Assembly: GCA_964448935.1 (NCBI GenBank)
Contig: CAYVBE010000001.1
Span: 10,694-74,693, forward strand
Direction: 5' to 3'
Length of the DNA: 64,000 nt
DNA from: CAYVBE01 sp964448935
GTDB taxonomy: Bacteria > Planctomycetota > Brocadiia > SM23-32
The translations under genes and the position numbers were made by a program. This document shows, piece by piece, positions 35,213 to 43,908 of this stretch. The notes beneath the pieces were generated by a model. That model did no database searches and had not been told where the DNA came from. It saw nothing but the letters and a program-made list of their open reading frames with translations. How positions within the stretch are numbered: the first letter of the stretch is position 1; every line of letters begins with the position of its first letter.

Positions 35213-38200
35213 ATGCATAAGCAAGGCAGGAGGGCGAGTTCCTGTTTCCTTTCCGTTCTCATCGGTCTGTTTGTGTTCCTTCTGGCGCAGGGAGGGCCTT
35301 CATTCTCCGCCTATGTGGAGCGCCCCAATCCCAGGCCTTCTTCGGCGATAGCCCTTTTTGGCGATCATAGCCGAGAATTCGAGTGGTACGATACCAACAA
35401 CCCCCCAGACACCGAATACCGAGTTGGTGTGAGTGAGTTGGGCGGAGGATCGGGAGTCTGGGGTTTTTACAAGATCAGCCAGACGAAGTCAACGCCGGCC
35501 GGGGAGACCGATGGACCTTTCACGGCGAACTGCCAGAATTTCTTGATTGGAATTTCGAGGGAATGGCCCTGGCAGAGCCCTGACCTTCCGGGTGACCCGA
35601 GGGTGGTGCCGGAGGGAGAGCCCGATCCCGACGGTGAGGACTTCTACACGGGCATGTTGCCGAACTTCACTTATGCCTGGCAGGTTCAGACGAGAGCGCC
35701 GGGAGGAGACTGGGAGGAGGGTCGCCAGTGGGTGGTTCATACCCCGATAGCGAAGCCCGGAATGAATTTTGATCCATCTCCTCACGGTGCTCTCAGCGTG
35801 GGCGTGTATCCGCGTTTTGTGTGGAGTGAGCATCCGCATCTGCCGGACTTTCCCCAGGCGAAAGTCCTGCTGGTGGATCTGGACGAGGGTGACCCTAATT
35901 ATAGCAAAGGTTGGGTTGATAACGATGGCAATATCAACGAGGATAGGGTTGTAAAGACCTACGCCCCCAATGACGGGGATGCGCCTGCTATTGACAAGAT
36001 CCGAGAGTTCTGGCACTTCGACGAGAACTGGCAGCGCCTGTTGCCGAATCGCAACTACGCATGGCGGATAGTCTATTGCGACGACGAGGGGAATGCTTTG
36101 TTCGACGACAGGGAGCAGCCGGGTGAGGACCCGGAAGACCCTCCCGAAGATCCGAACGACCAGAAGGATGCCGGAGAGCCTTACCTGTGGGCAGACGGCG
36201 GTGGGGACACCGCGGATGGCTGGCAATTCAGGACTGTCGGAGAGATTACCAGTGCGGAGTTGAACAGCCCAAACACGAGATCGCTGATAATCTATTGGCA
36301 GAGCATGTACGGTACACTGGACCCGGACCCGTGGGAGGGGGATTTCACCTTCGCGAGCGTGGCCGAAGATATTGAGTACATTCATGAGCAGATCCACGAT
36401 CCTGCCATTTCAACGGCCATCGTAGGGACACAAGAGGTGACCGCGTCCTACGGAGGGCTGCACAACGATGATGCCAGACGTGCGAACTGTACCGATCAGG
36501 CGCCCTGGCCGGACGAAATAACAGGGTTCGAAGGTTGGTACACGATGGGGCGAAGCGCTCGGAACAATGCGGGAATGGACCCGGGGCCCACCCACGTGCG
36601 CGGGACGCAAGACCGCTACAGGGAATGGACAGCACGGGGCATACGGACGCTGTTGCAGGACACGACCAACAAAACGGGCTTTGGCGGTATCAGTGACCGT
36701 GCGTATGCGGAGCACCTGGAGCAGGTGACTCTCCTGGGTGACGCGGACCATGTTGCGCCAAGCTTCTATCACCATTACCAGATTGGGTCGGCCCACAAGT
36801 GGGTGGGAACGGATTTCTTCTACTCCACTCAGAACGACACGTCCGCTGTGGAGCTACACCCCGCCTTCCAAGTTAGCCGAATTCCCTTGCAGCAGAAGAG
36901 CGAAGACAATTACCGCACCTATGAGGCTTCTTTTGCTGACCCGCGAACTACGGTCGGTCGGGCTTACGCGGATCCAGAACCTGTTGTCGAGAAAATCTGG
37001 GATTTTTCCGCCATCCTGAGTGAAAGCCACACGGGAAATCCGGCGGCCAAGTCAGACGCTTATCAGGACTGGTTCGGCCGTGCGGTGGTTGTGGCAGGAG
37101 GGACGAATCTCTGGGAATGGTTCCAGTTTTTTCCCGCATTTGTGCAGAACCTGCTCAGTGGTCAGGTTGCTGCTGTTGGCGGACCACGTGATACATTCGC
37201 CGGTCTTAAAGTCAGGCAATACAACATGTGGGGAGCTGGCGAAGAAGCGCTTAGCCCTGCCAACGTGCTACGGCATCTGACCAAACCGGAGGCCGATGCT
37301 GTGCCCGGTTTTGTCTACTTGCTTGCTCACGGCCAGGACTGGCAGGATCTTGGTGATCAGACAGTGCTCGATCCCTTCGGCCAGGTTATCGAAGACAATG
37401 ACTTCGACCGAACCTGGGATGCTCCTCACGGGAGGCGTCCTTTGCTCATATCGGCTGCTGGCCAAAACAATCGGTTCGACACCCATCTATGGGGTTCCAA
37501 TGAGCCCTGGACGTCTCTGGGAGAGGCCGCATGTCTGGCGCGAGGTGGGCCTATTGGAATCATTGGTTTTGCAAGCGCGGATTACTGGGAGTCGGCCGAA
37601 CACAGCAAAACGTATCCAGACGGTGGAACAACCAGCCGTAGTTTCCGCAGCAGCGGTGTGGACGACATCGAAGGACATGTCTGGCCAGACATAGACCAGG
37701 GCCAGGTGTCACTTGCGGCTGCCAGCGATCCGGCTTCGCCACTGCGCGGCAAGATTGAACTGATAAAGCTCATAGCCGAGCGATATCAGAGTAGCACAAA
37801 CCCGGGTATCGGGGACGTTCTCAACAACGCTCTTGCAGAATATGTGGAAGCGCACGCCACTGAGCTTGAAAACGCTGACGACCAGTCTGTGGTTACAACT
37901 GTCTTTGGCGCTTGCTTGTTAGGCGATTCGGCGCTTTCGCTGCCCCCACGTCAACGACCCGACTTGGATAAAGCCCGGCCAGTAATCACGGATGAGAACC
38001 TCCGCTCTGTTGCTTCACCGAGTGGATACGATGCGACTCCGGGTTATAATTCAGCAGGTATGCCAGTGCATGTCATCGCACGGTGGGATCCGGATACCGA
38101 AACTAACCCTGGCACGCCAGTAGAACTGACCATTGAAACCGACGCCGACAACGTGCGCGTCCGCGTTATGACCCCGTTCGATTTCGGACTGGATGGGCAG

Positions 38201-40903
38201 TGGTATGATCCGACGACGGACCATTGGTCTGACACGGAGCCAGATCAGTACCTTGACAGTTCGAGCGGTTCGTGCAACTACACGTTTACGGCATTCAAGC
38301 CTTCCATCTACCTGATTGTGGTACAGGCTGAAAACCCTGCGTGGGACGGCACTGATCCCGATGATCCGTACCGCTGGCTGAAGGAAAGGTGGTTCTATGT
38401 CCAGGTGGTCAACGAGTTCGAACGCAATCCGGATGCGAACATTCTTGTTGTGGATATGGATCAGCCGGACCGGTACTACCTCAACGGACACGGGACATTT
38501 TACTCCCATGTCGAGGACTATTATGTAAATCTGCAGGACATAAACGATTTGGACGGATTCAACTCTGGTGACAACGGCGAGGTCGATCCGAGAACTCTCA
38601 CAGAGCAACCGGCACTGCCCATACTCAACTACCTTACGGGGCAAAACGGGCCCGGGGCTCCCTGGCCTTGGGATTACGGATACCAGTACTGGTGTACGCA
38701 GGTGTACCATACGCTCCAGCCAAATGCCCAGGCGATTCTGGATGGCCAGAGATACTATGGCGATCTGACACCGTCCGCGATCGAGTCGTTCAGGGACACA
38801 TACGGTCCATTGGTGGTGTTTACCGGCGACTCAATCGTTTCCCGTGGTGGCGCGCTAATCTCATTCCCGCACCGTTACCTTTTCCTCTATAATTCCATGC
38901 CATTTCCGGACGTAAACTTCCTCCAGAACTTTCTCGAAATGGGCGGGAAGCTGTTCGTCACTAATCAGACCCTGTCGAACGAGACCGACAATGTTCCGTA
39001 TCTCGCTACATTCCAGGAGGACTTCCTTGGTGCCGTAACCGCCACGGAAGACTCGGATTACAGCAACATGGAGGGCCTATTCGACGACACCATGAGCAAG
39101 CTCATTCAGGACCTGGAGATCGAAGGTGGGAACGGGGAAAGCAACACCATAGTCAGCGCAGAGCTGGATCCTAACGGCACAGGGGCTGCAACCGTTTTCA
39201 TCTGGGATGAACAAGCAGGTGGTGGTGAACTGAACAGCAGCAAATCAGCGGCTATCCACAACCGCCTCATTGCCAACGCCGCGCGAACACTCTACTTCCC
39301 ATGGCCTTTCGAGTCTATCGACCATGCGCTCCAGGGAAATACGCTGGACTTCTCTGGCCGGGTCAATGTGATGAAGCAGGCATTGGAATGGTTGCAAAGC
39401 GTTGCCGCAGCCGGTAACCCCATCCCTGCTAACGGCGCAGTGGATGTTCCGTTGAATATTACCTTCGAGTGGAGTGAAGTGACAGAGTCCGACGGGTACG
39501 AGGTGTATTTTGCCGAAAGCGGCCAGGCGTTGACACTGGTGGCCGACATAACCAATACGGCAGACAATGACCTGGGTCCCGGTGATGCGGGTTACCCTGG
39601 TCCCCTGACAGCTGACACTCAGTATGTCTGGCGCGTGGCCACCAAGAATCCCGGTGGCGGCACCACTACACCGGATACCTTATGGCAGTTCCGGACCGTC
39701 AGCCTCACGGCCAGTAATCCGAATCCGCCGGACGGTGCGACCGGTGTCAGCCCGGCCGTAACGCTTTCGTGGAGTGGAGCGGTCGATCTGACTGATCCCG
39801 CGGAAGTGTACGAAGTTTACCTGTGGGAGGACGGCGATCAGATACAATTGGTGGACACCATAGCCGACGCCACGGAGTACACACCTCCGGCGCCACTGGC
39901 TGAGGGCATTTTGTACAATTGGCGCGTGGACAGTGTGATAGACGGAATGAACTATGAGGGTGACCCGTGGGAGTTCGAGACTGCGACGGCCGACCAGGCG
40001 TTCAACCCCGACCCGGTTGATGGTGCAACGGGTGTGCCTGTGGACAAGACACTATCCTGGTCTGGTCCGCCCACTGCGCAGACTTACGATGTCTTTCTCG
40101 GCCAGGGGAGCCTGCCCGGAACGCCCACGGTGTCCGGTCTGAACACGCCACAGTTCGATCCACCGACGGACCTGACCGAGGGGGCGACATACGTATGGAG
40201 GGTGGATGTGAACCACACACCTGCCAGCGGCCTGGGCACGGTACAGGGGCTCGAATGGACGTTTACTGTAGAGACAGCGGGTGCCGCATCGAACCCCGTG
40301 CCCGCTGACGGCGCCAACGGTGTCTCGTTGATTACACTTCTTTCGTGGCTGGGTCAGGCGGATAGCTACGACATCTACTTCGGCGCCGGCAGCCTGCCGG
40401 GCACGCCTAACCAGACCGGGCTCACCGTCAACTTCTGGTATCCGGGCCAGCTTACGGCCAACACGACTTATGTCTGGCGCGTTGACAGCCACATCGGCGC
40501 CAGTACAGTGATCGGCGCCGTTTGGACCTTTACCACGGGCACGCAGCAGCAGCCCGACGACGGTGGCGGCGGTGGTGGCGGCGGTGGCGGATGCTTCATT
40601 GCTACGTCTGCCATGGAGGGCGTTGCGCCTGCAGCCCCGGGTCTGGTGGAACGCAACTGCACCGGCGAGTACGTGCTGCCCGAAGACAGGGCACGGGGGC
40701 TGGAGCTTATCCGCGGCCTGCGGGACGACCTGCTGATGCGGGCGAAGCCCGGCCGACAGTTCAGCGCCTGGTACTACGCCTTCGGGCCCTACGCCGCCGA
40801 GGCAATACGCCACCGCGAGCCGGCCAAGGCCGTGGTGCGCGGCGTGCTGCTGCGGCCTCTGGCGGGACTGTCCGAAGACTGCCTGACAAGGGAGCAGGAG
40901 TAG
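35213..40903 (+). CDS. Giant secreted C25-like (gingipain-type) protein with Ig/FnIII-like repeats and CFI-box C terminus
   Basis: The 1896-residue protein has a signal peptide (residues ~10-33, ending near SFSAYV), an N-terminal beta-rich region to ~500 and a C25-peptidase-like region about 540-920. Landmarks there are DFFYSTQND, VSRIPL, VYLLAHGQDW with H706, ISAAGQNNRF, PIGIIGFASADYW and LGDSALSLP. Where gingipains have catalytic Cys, this protein shows Ala748-Ala749, so it may be inactive. Residues ~1370-1780 contain four repeats of NPxPADGAxGV...LSW...YxVYF type. The end is a Gly-run then CFIATSAM, the CFI-box C-terminal domain. Start is chosen at the second of two adjacent ATGs by its AAGGGAG spacing. 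Base composition is less GC-rich than its neighbours. gspC follows after four bases. Confidence 0.75.
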   Translation: MHKQGRRASSCFLSVLIGLFVFLLAQGGPSFSAYVERPNPRPSSAIALFGDHSREFEWYDTNNPPDTEYRVGVSELGGGSGVWGFYKISQTKSTPAGETDGPFTANCQNFLIGISREWPWQSPDLPGDPRVVPEGEPDPDGEDFYTGMLPNFTYAWQVQTRAPGGDWEEGRQWVVHTPIAKPGMNFDPSPHGALSVGVYPRFVWSEHPHLPDFPQAKVLLVDLDEGDPNYSKGWVDNDGNINEDRVVKTYAPNDGDAPAIDKIREFWHFDENWQRLLPNRNYAWRIVYCDDEGNALFDDREQPGEDPEDPPEDPNDQKDAGEPYLWADGGGDTADGWQFRTVGEITSAELNSPNTRSLIIYWQSMYGTLDPDPWEGDFTFASVAEDIEYIHEQIHDPAISTAIVGTQEVTASYGGLHNDDARRANCTDQAPWPDEITGFEGWYTMGRSARNNAGMDPGPTHVRGTQDRYREWTARGIRTLLQDTTNKTGFGGISDRAYAEHLEQVTLLGDADHVAPSFYHHYQIGSAHKWVGTDFFYSTQNDTSAVELHPAFQVSRIPLQQKSEDNYRTYEASFADPRTTVGRAYADPEPVVEKIWDFSAILSESHTGNPAAKSDAYQDWFGRAVVVAGGTNLWEWFQFFPAFVQNLLSGQVAAVGGPRDTFAGLKVRQYNMWGAGEEALSPANVLRHLTKPEADAVPGFVYLLAHGQDWQDLGDQTVLDPFGQVIEDNDFDRTWDAPHGRRPLLISAAGQNNRFDTHLWGSNEPWTSLGEAACLARGGPIGIIGFASADYWESAEHSKTYPDGGTTSRSFRSSGVDDIEGHVWPDIDQGQVSLAAASDPASPLRGKIELIKLIAERYQSSTNPGIGDVLNNALAEYVEAHATELENADDQSVVTTVFGACLLGDSALSLPPRQRPDLDKARPVITDENLRSVASPSGYDATPGYNSAGMPVHVIARWDPDTETNPGTPVELTIETDADNVRVRVMTPFDFGLDGQWYDPTTDHWSDTEPDQYLDSSSGSCNYTFTAFKPSIYLIVVQAENPAWDGTDPDDPYRWLKERWFYVQVVNEFERNPDANILVVDMDQPDRYYLNGHGTFYSHVEDYYVNLQDINDLDGFNSGDNGEVDPRTLTEQPALPILNYLTGQNGPGAPWPWDYGYQYWCTQVYHTLQPNAQAILDGQRYYGDLTPSAIESFRDTYGPLVVFTGDSIVSRGGALISFPHRYLFLYNSMPFPDVNFLQNFLEMGGKLFVTNQTLSNETDNVPYLATFQEDFLGAVTATEDSDYSNMEGLFDDTMSKLIQDLEIEGGNGESNTIVSAELDPNGTGAATVFIWDEQAGGGELNSSKSAAIHNRLIANAARTLYFPWPFESIDHALQGNTLDFSGRVNVMKQALEWLQSVAAAGNPIPANGAVDVPLNITFEWSEVTESDGYEVYFAESGQALTLVADITNTADNDLGPGDAGYPGPLTADTQYVWRVATKNPGGGTTTPDTLWQFRTVSLTASNPNPPDGATGVSPAVTLSWSGAVDLTDPAEVYEVYLWEDGDQIQLVDTIADATEYTPPAPLAEGILYNWRVDSVIDGMNYEGDPWEFETATADQAFNPDPVDGATGVPVDKTLSWSGPPTAQTYDVFLGQGSLPGTPTVSGLNTPQFDPPTDLTEGATYVWRVDVNHTPASGLGTVQGLEWTFTVETAGAASNPVPADGANGVSLITLLSWLGQADSYDIYFGAGSLPGTPNQTGLTVNFWYPGQLTANTTYVWRVDSHIGASTVIGAVWTFTTGTQQQPDDGGGGGGGGGGCFIATSAMEGVAPAAPGLVERNCTGEYVLPEDRARGLELIRGLRDDLLMRAKPGRQFSAWYYAFGPYAAEAIRHREPAKAVVRGVLLRPLAGLSEDCLTREQE

Positions 40904-40907
40904 GAAG

Positions 40908-41906
40908 ATGTTCGGCAGACGCAGGGCACTTCTGAGGCGACTGCTGACCGCGGCCTCCATACTGCTGGCCGTTGGCACGGGCGGGGCTGCCTACCTGGCC
41001 TTCTTCCGCGCATCCGACACTACGCAACTCACCCGACCATCGGCCGATTCGGGAATGAAGTCCCGGCAGTCGGCCGATGCACCGTCCGAGGACCGCGACC
41101 TGTCCGTGCTGTGGGAGGGGCGCGACGCGCAGAAGTCCGTCGTCCCCCCGCCGATGGGGGGAGCCCTGGATGGTGAGGCGGAACGTGAGCGGGTGCCCTT
41201 CAAGCTGCGTGGGGTTATCTACTCCGGCGCGGGGGATTCCGTGGCCTTCGTCGAGGTAGGAGACCAACTGCGGCTGCTCGGGCCGGACTCCGAGCTGCAG
41301 GGCTGGAAGGTAGCCGCCATCCATCCTCGGTCCATGGTGCTCAAGCGGGACGACGCCGAGTTCAGCATCTCCATCGAGAGCCTGTCTGTGACCGAACGGC
41401 CCGTGGCCGACCTGACCGCGGGCGACGGGGCGGCGGACACTGAGGCAACCGAAGACGCGGCCAATGTGGAGAGGAGCGTGGTGACCGCAGGAACTGACTC
41501 CGAGGGGGTTGCCGACATCCGGGAAACCGCCGAGGTAAGCAGTCGGGAACGGGAGTACTCACCGCCGCCTTTGCAGGGGGCGGAGGCGCGGGTGCGCGTG
41601 CCAAAAGACCTTGTCGAGAAGGTGCGGGAGGACCCGCGCAGCGTCGAGTACGGCGTGCGCTATAGCTGGCAGCTCAGCCCGAACGGGAAGATAGCCGGCT
41701 ACAGCATAGACAAGGTCGAGCCCGGCTCGCTGGCCGCCCGCTACGGCCTGGCCCCGGGGGACCGCGTGCTGGCCGTTAACGGCGTCCCGCTGGACACTCC
41801 GACCCGCGCGCTGGAACTCTACCGGCGTTACCGCAATTCCGATTCCGCCAGGGTTACCATCAACCGCCACGGGGAAACCAAAGACGTGCTCTTCTACGTG
41901 CGGTAG
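40908..41906 (+). CDS. gspC: Type II secretion system protein C (GspC, PDZ type)
   Basis: GspC is the inner-membrane protein that links the assembly platform to the secretin and helps select substrates. The 332-residue protein has a cytoplasmic basic start, one membrane helix (residues ~12-30) and a homology-region domain (PFKLRGVIYSGAGDSVAFVEVGDQLRLLGP, shown here in two parts: PFKLRGVIYSGAGDS and VAFVEVGDQLRLL). A variable linker follows, then a C-terminal PDZ domain (~225-330) with GYSIDKVEPGSLAARYGLAPGDRVLAVNG, again read as GSLAARYGLAPGDRV. It begins four bases after the giant secreted-protein gene, so the two are cotranscribed. The other gsp genes are on the opposite strand at 42806-52518. 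Confidence 0.85.
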   Translation: MFGRRRALLRRLLTAASILLAVGTGGAAYLAFFRASDTTQLTRPSADSGMKSRQSADAPSEDRDLSVLWEGRDAQKSVVPPPMGGALDGEAERERVPFKLRGVIYSGAGDSVAFVEVGDQLRLLGPDSELQGWKVAAIHPRSMVLKRDDAEFSISIESLSVTERPVADLTAGDGAADTEATEDAANVERSVVTAGTDSEGVADIRETAEVSSREREYSPPPLQGAEARVRVPKDLVEKVREDPRSVEYGVRYSWQLSPNGKIAGYSIDKVEPGSLAARYGLAPGDRVLAVNGVPLDTPTRALELYRRYRNSDSARVTINRHGETKDVLFYVR

Positions 41907-41911
41907 AACGG

Positions 41912-41990
41912 CCTCAGCCGCCCCCGGCTGAGGTACGGGCGGTTCGTGCAGCGCGCACGGTTGATGTGTAGCGCAGCCACCCGCGGCGGC
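41912..41990. repeat. Dispersed structured repeat type B, copy 2
   Basis: The stem CCTCAGCCG / CGGCTGAGG with loop CCCC (41912-41933) is followed after 22 bases by a 35-base block beginning CACGGTTGATGTGTAGCGCA (41956-41990). Against copy 1 the block differs at four of 35 positions, while the stem changes are compensated. Confidence 0.7.
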
Positions 41991-42052
41991 GAAAACGGAT
42001 GCATGCGGAAGCCGCGGTCGGGATCGTTTCGCCTGAAAGGCGTAAACATATC

Positions 42053-42087
42053 AGCCCAGGGCAGAGCCCGCAGGGCGTCGCCCTGGG
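42053..42087. repeat. CCCAGGG...CCCTGGG hairpin repeat, copy 3
   Basis: AGCCCAGGG and CCCTGGG enclose an inner GCCCGCAGGGC hairpin. It matches the copies at 33422 and 33587 in the outer stem. Confidence 0.6.
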
Positions 42088-42279
42088 AACCGTGGCCGTT
42101 CCAATTGGTAGCCCTGACAGGGCGGAACCCGGCTCTTCAATCCTCCCGTCCCTGGTGGTGAAGACGAAGGGCGGGAACGGGCACGGATAATGACGGACGC
42201 GTGTTGGCCTACTGATGTGCCGCCCTTTCAGGGCTCGATTTTCCTTCTGCGTTTCTACCCAGGGCTGCTAAAGCAGCTG

Positions 42280-42300
42280 GAAGAACGCTCGGCGTTCTTC
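42280..42300. repeat. Dispersed hairpin repeat type A, copy 2
   Basis: GAAGAACGC and GCGTTCTTC form a perfect nine-base stem with loop TCG, matching the copy at 24767-24787 apart from one compensated pair and the loop. Confidence 0.6.
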
Positions 42301-42374
42301 ATGGGACCGAGTGGCACATGAATGCCCTTCGGTCCCCGCTGCGCCCTTCGGGCTCTGCCCCGGGCTTTTATATC

Positions 42375-42391
42375 GCGCCCTTTCAGGGCGC
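42375..42391. repeat. GCGCCC...GGGCGC palindrome
   Basis: GCGCCC pairs with GGGCGC around TTTCA. Similar CCCTTTCAGGG or CCCTGACAGGG motifs occur at about 42113 and 42223, forming a small local family. Confidence 0.5.
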
Positions 42392-42420
42392 CATTTACGA
42401 ACGTTCTCGGTTGGTCAGGC

Positions 42421-42680
42421 TAACCCGGATATTTCACGAGAGTTTTCCGTCCAGCGGACGTTTTTGCCCTCATGCGGCGCCCTCCGCGCTCGCCTGTCCT
42501 CGACGTGCCTTATGGCACGCCTGCGGTAGCTCGCTTGTGCGGGCTTGCCTGAGAGCAAAACCGTCGCCCTGGTGCGTACACAGGGTGTTGCTTGTGGCTG
42601 GCCGGTTTTTTTGCTGTAAGATGCGTTCCTTTAGACAGTTGCGTGCGGTCCCGAAAAACTCTCGTGAAATATCCGGGCTA
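42421..42680. mobile_element. MITE-like element with 26-bp terminal inverted repeats
   Basis: The left end TAACCCGGATATTTCACGAG continues to AGTTTT (42421-42446), and the right end (42655-42680) is its reverse complement with one mismatch. The 260-bp interior has no transposase. The ends probably are, or derive from, insertion-sequence inverted repeats, making this a non-autonomous or decayed element. I cannot see a target-site duplication. The IS family is not assigned. Confidence 0.6.
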
Positions 42681-42805
42681 AACGCCTACGCCCGAACTCG
42701 GGGGACCACCGGGCCAGGCTGCGACCCTTCTCGGTTGACCACGCTGCACGCCTGAGAAGCATCCTTCCCGGTTTGCGCGGTCCGCGCAAGCGCTCGGTGC
42801 CGGCC

Positions 42806-43480
42806 CTACTCCTGCACGGCCTCATCGGGCAGCTTTGGGCGCGGGTCCACGGTGCGGTCTGCCAGGGGCATGGCGATGCACGTGGGGTGCGGCGGGTCGG
42901 CCTCGGGGTGCAGGGCCAGCTCCATCCGCACGGCTATTGGGGGCTTGTTGAGCGACCACTGCCGGCGCCACTCCGAGCCGTCGTAGCAGTCCACCAGCAC
43001 GAAGGCCACCTCGTCCACCAGGCGCTGCTCCGCCGCGTGGCGCCAGTCCGGGCTGGAGCCCGGCTCGTAGGGCGTCTGCTGGCGCAGAAGCTCGTAGCCT
43101 TCCGCCTCCTCGTCGCGCGGGCGCAGGAGGTATCGGACGCGCTGCACGTCGGGCGGGGCATCCGAATGGGGCAGGGCGGACAGGGTCGTCAGTTCAAGGA
43201 CCGTCCCGCCGTCCGTGGGAAACTCGGGCGGCACCACCACCGGCGGGAGTTGCTCGTCGGGAATCGGCACGAGGGCCTCCACGTCCCACCGCAGAATGCG
43301 CGCCACGCCGTAGCCCAGGCGTGCACGGCGCAGCGTCTGCCGGGAGCGCTGCATACCGCGGACCGTCAGCCGAAGAACGCCCGAGACGGTTACCATGAGC
43401 AGGGCGGTGATCGCCAGCGCACAGATGACCTCCATGAGCGTGAAACGCCAGCGGGGCGCACCGTGGTGGGAGGCGTTCAC
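42806..43480 (-). CDS. gspJ: Type II secretion pseudopilin GspJ
   Basis: GspJ is a minor pseudopilin at the tip of the pseudopilus with GspI and GspK. The 224-residue product has the N-terminal pilin helix FTLMEVICALAITALLMVTV and the larger C-terminal size expected for GspJ, with VEALVPIPDEQ and LLRPRDEEAEGYELLR. The residue before the cleavage Phe is Arg (WR|FTLMEV) where prepilin peptidase normally needs Gly, so processing may fail or the assigned sequence is unusual. The start is a GTG overlapping the gspI stop. It is the last gene of the operon. Confidence 0.85.
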   Translation of the reverse strand: MNASHHGAPRWRFTLMEVICALAITALLMVTVSGVLRLTVRGMQRSRQTLRRARLGYGVARILRWDVEALVPIPDEQLPPVVVPPEFPTDGGTVLELTTLSALPHSDAPPDVQRVRYLLRPRDEEAEGYELLRQQTPYEPGSSPDWRHAAEQRLVDEVAFVLVDCYDGSEWRRQWSLNKPPIAVRMELALHPEADPPHPTCIAMPLADRTVDPRPKLPDEAVQE

Positions 43481-43908
43481 GGGCTCTCCTCCTCCGAGGA
43501 GCGCTGCAGCAGCCAGACGGTGGCCCGCACCTGTTCCGCAGCGCGCCGGTCTTCAACCGCTTCGCCGGGCGGGGGGGAGACGCTGACGGTGAAGGCACTG
43601 AGTCCCGACGGCGCCCCGTGGGGCGGGTCTTCTTCCGCGATGGACCAGGTGTAGCCCTCGGCATCCGGAAAGGGGCCGGTGCCCGGCTGTGCTATGCCGG
43701 CCTTCAGGTCCGCCACGCGGCCCTGGCAGAGCCGGACGGCGGTGAGGATGCGGCCTGCCCGGCCGGTGGCTTGCACAGCCCGCGCGCGGGCGACGAGCAG
43801 CCCGGCGCAGACGAGGCCCAGTATGGCCACCGCGGCGGCGACCTCCACCAGCGTGAAGCCCGAGCGCCGTGCCGAGTCGCTACAGCTCCGATGCGGTTGT
43901 GCGTTCAT
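43477..43908 (-). CDS. gspI: Type II secretion pseudopilin GspI
   Basis: The 143-residue minor pseudopilin has a leader ending RRSG|FTLVEV, with the required Gly(-1) and Glu(+5), and a helix AAAVAILGLVCAGLL. A second candidate GTG start lies 12 bases upstream (43920). It overlaps the end of gspH and is linked to gspJ by a four-base overlap, so the pseudopilin genes are translated as a chain. Confidence 0.85.
   Translation of the reverse strand: MNAQPHRSCSDSARRSGFTLVEVAAAVAILGLVCAGLLVARARAVQATGRAGRILTAVRLCQGRVADLKAGIAQPGTGPFPDAEGYTWSIAEEDPPHGAPSGLSAFTVSVSPPPGEAVEDRRAAEQVRATVWLLQRSSEEESP

Larger units (their letters stand above)
41907..42805. other. Gene-free repeat island between gspC and gspJ
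   Basis: About 900 bp without a supportable gene between two convergent secretion genes. It holds structured repeat type B copy 2, CCCAGGG hairpins, CCCTGAAAGGG-type palindromes (for example 42375-42391), hairpin repeat type A copy 2, and a 260-bp element bounded by inverted repeats. Small open frames in it (up to 145 codons) run through the repeats and look non-coding. Confidence 0.75.

Noticed and set aside
40560..40600. GGTGGCGGCGGTGG run as a possible regulatory or microsatellite element
   Set aside because: It is in frame and encodes the glycine linker that precedes the CFI-box domain.
42318..42755. 145-codon frame in the gspC-gspJ spacer
   Set aside because: It runs through hairpin repeats and both inverted-repeat ends of the MITE-like element; its translation is low-complexity and it has no ribosome site.
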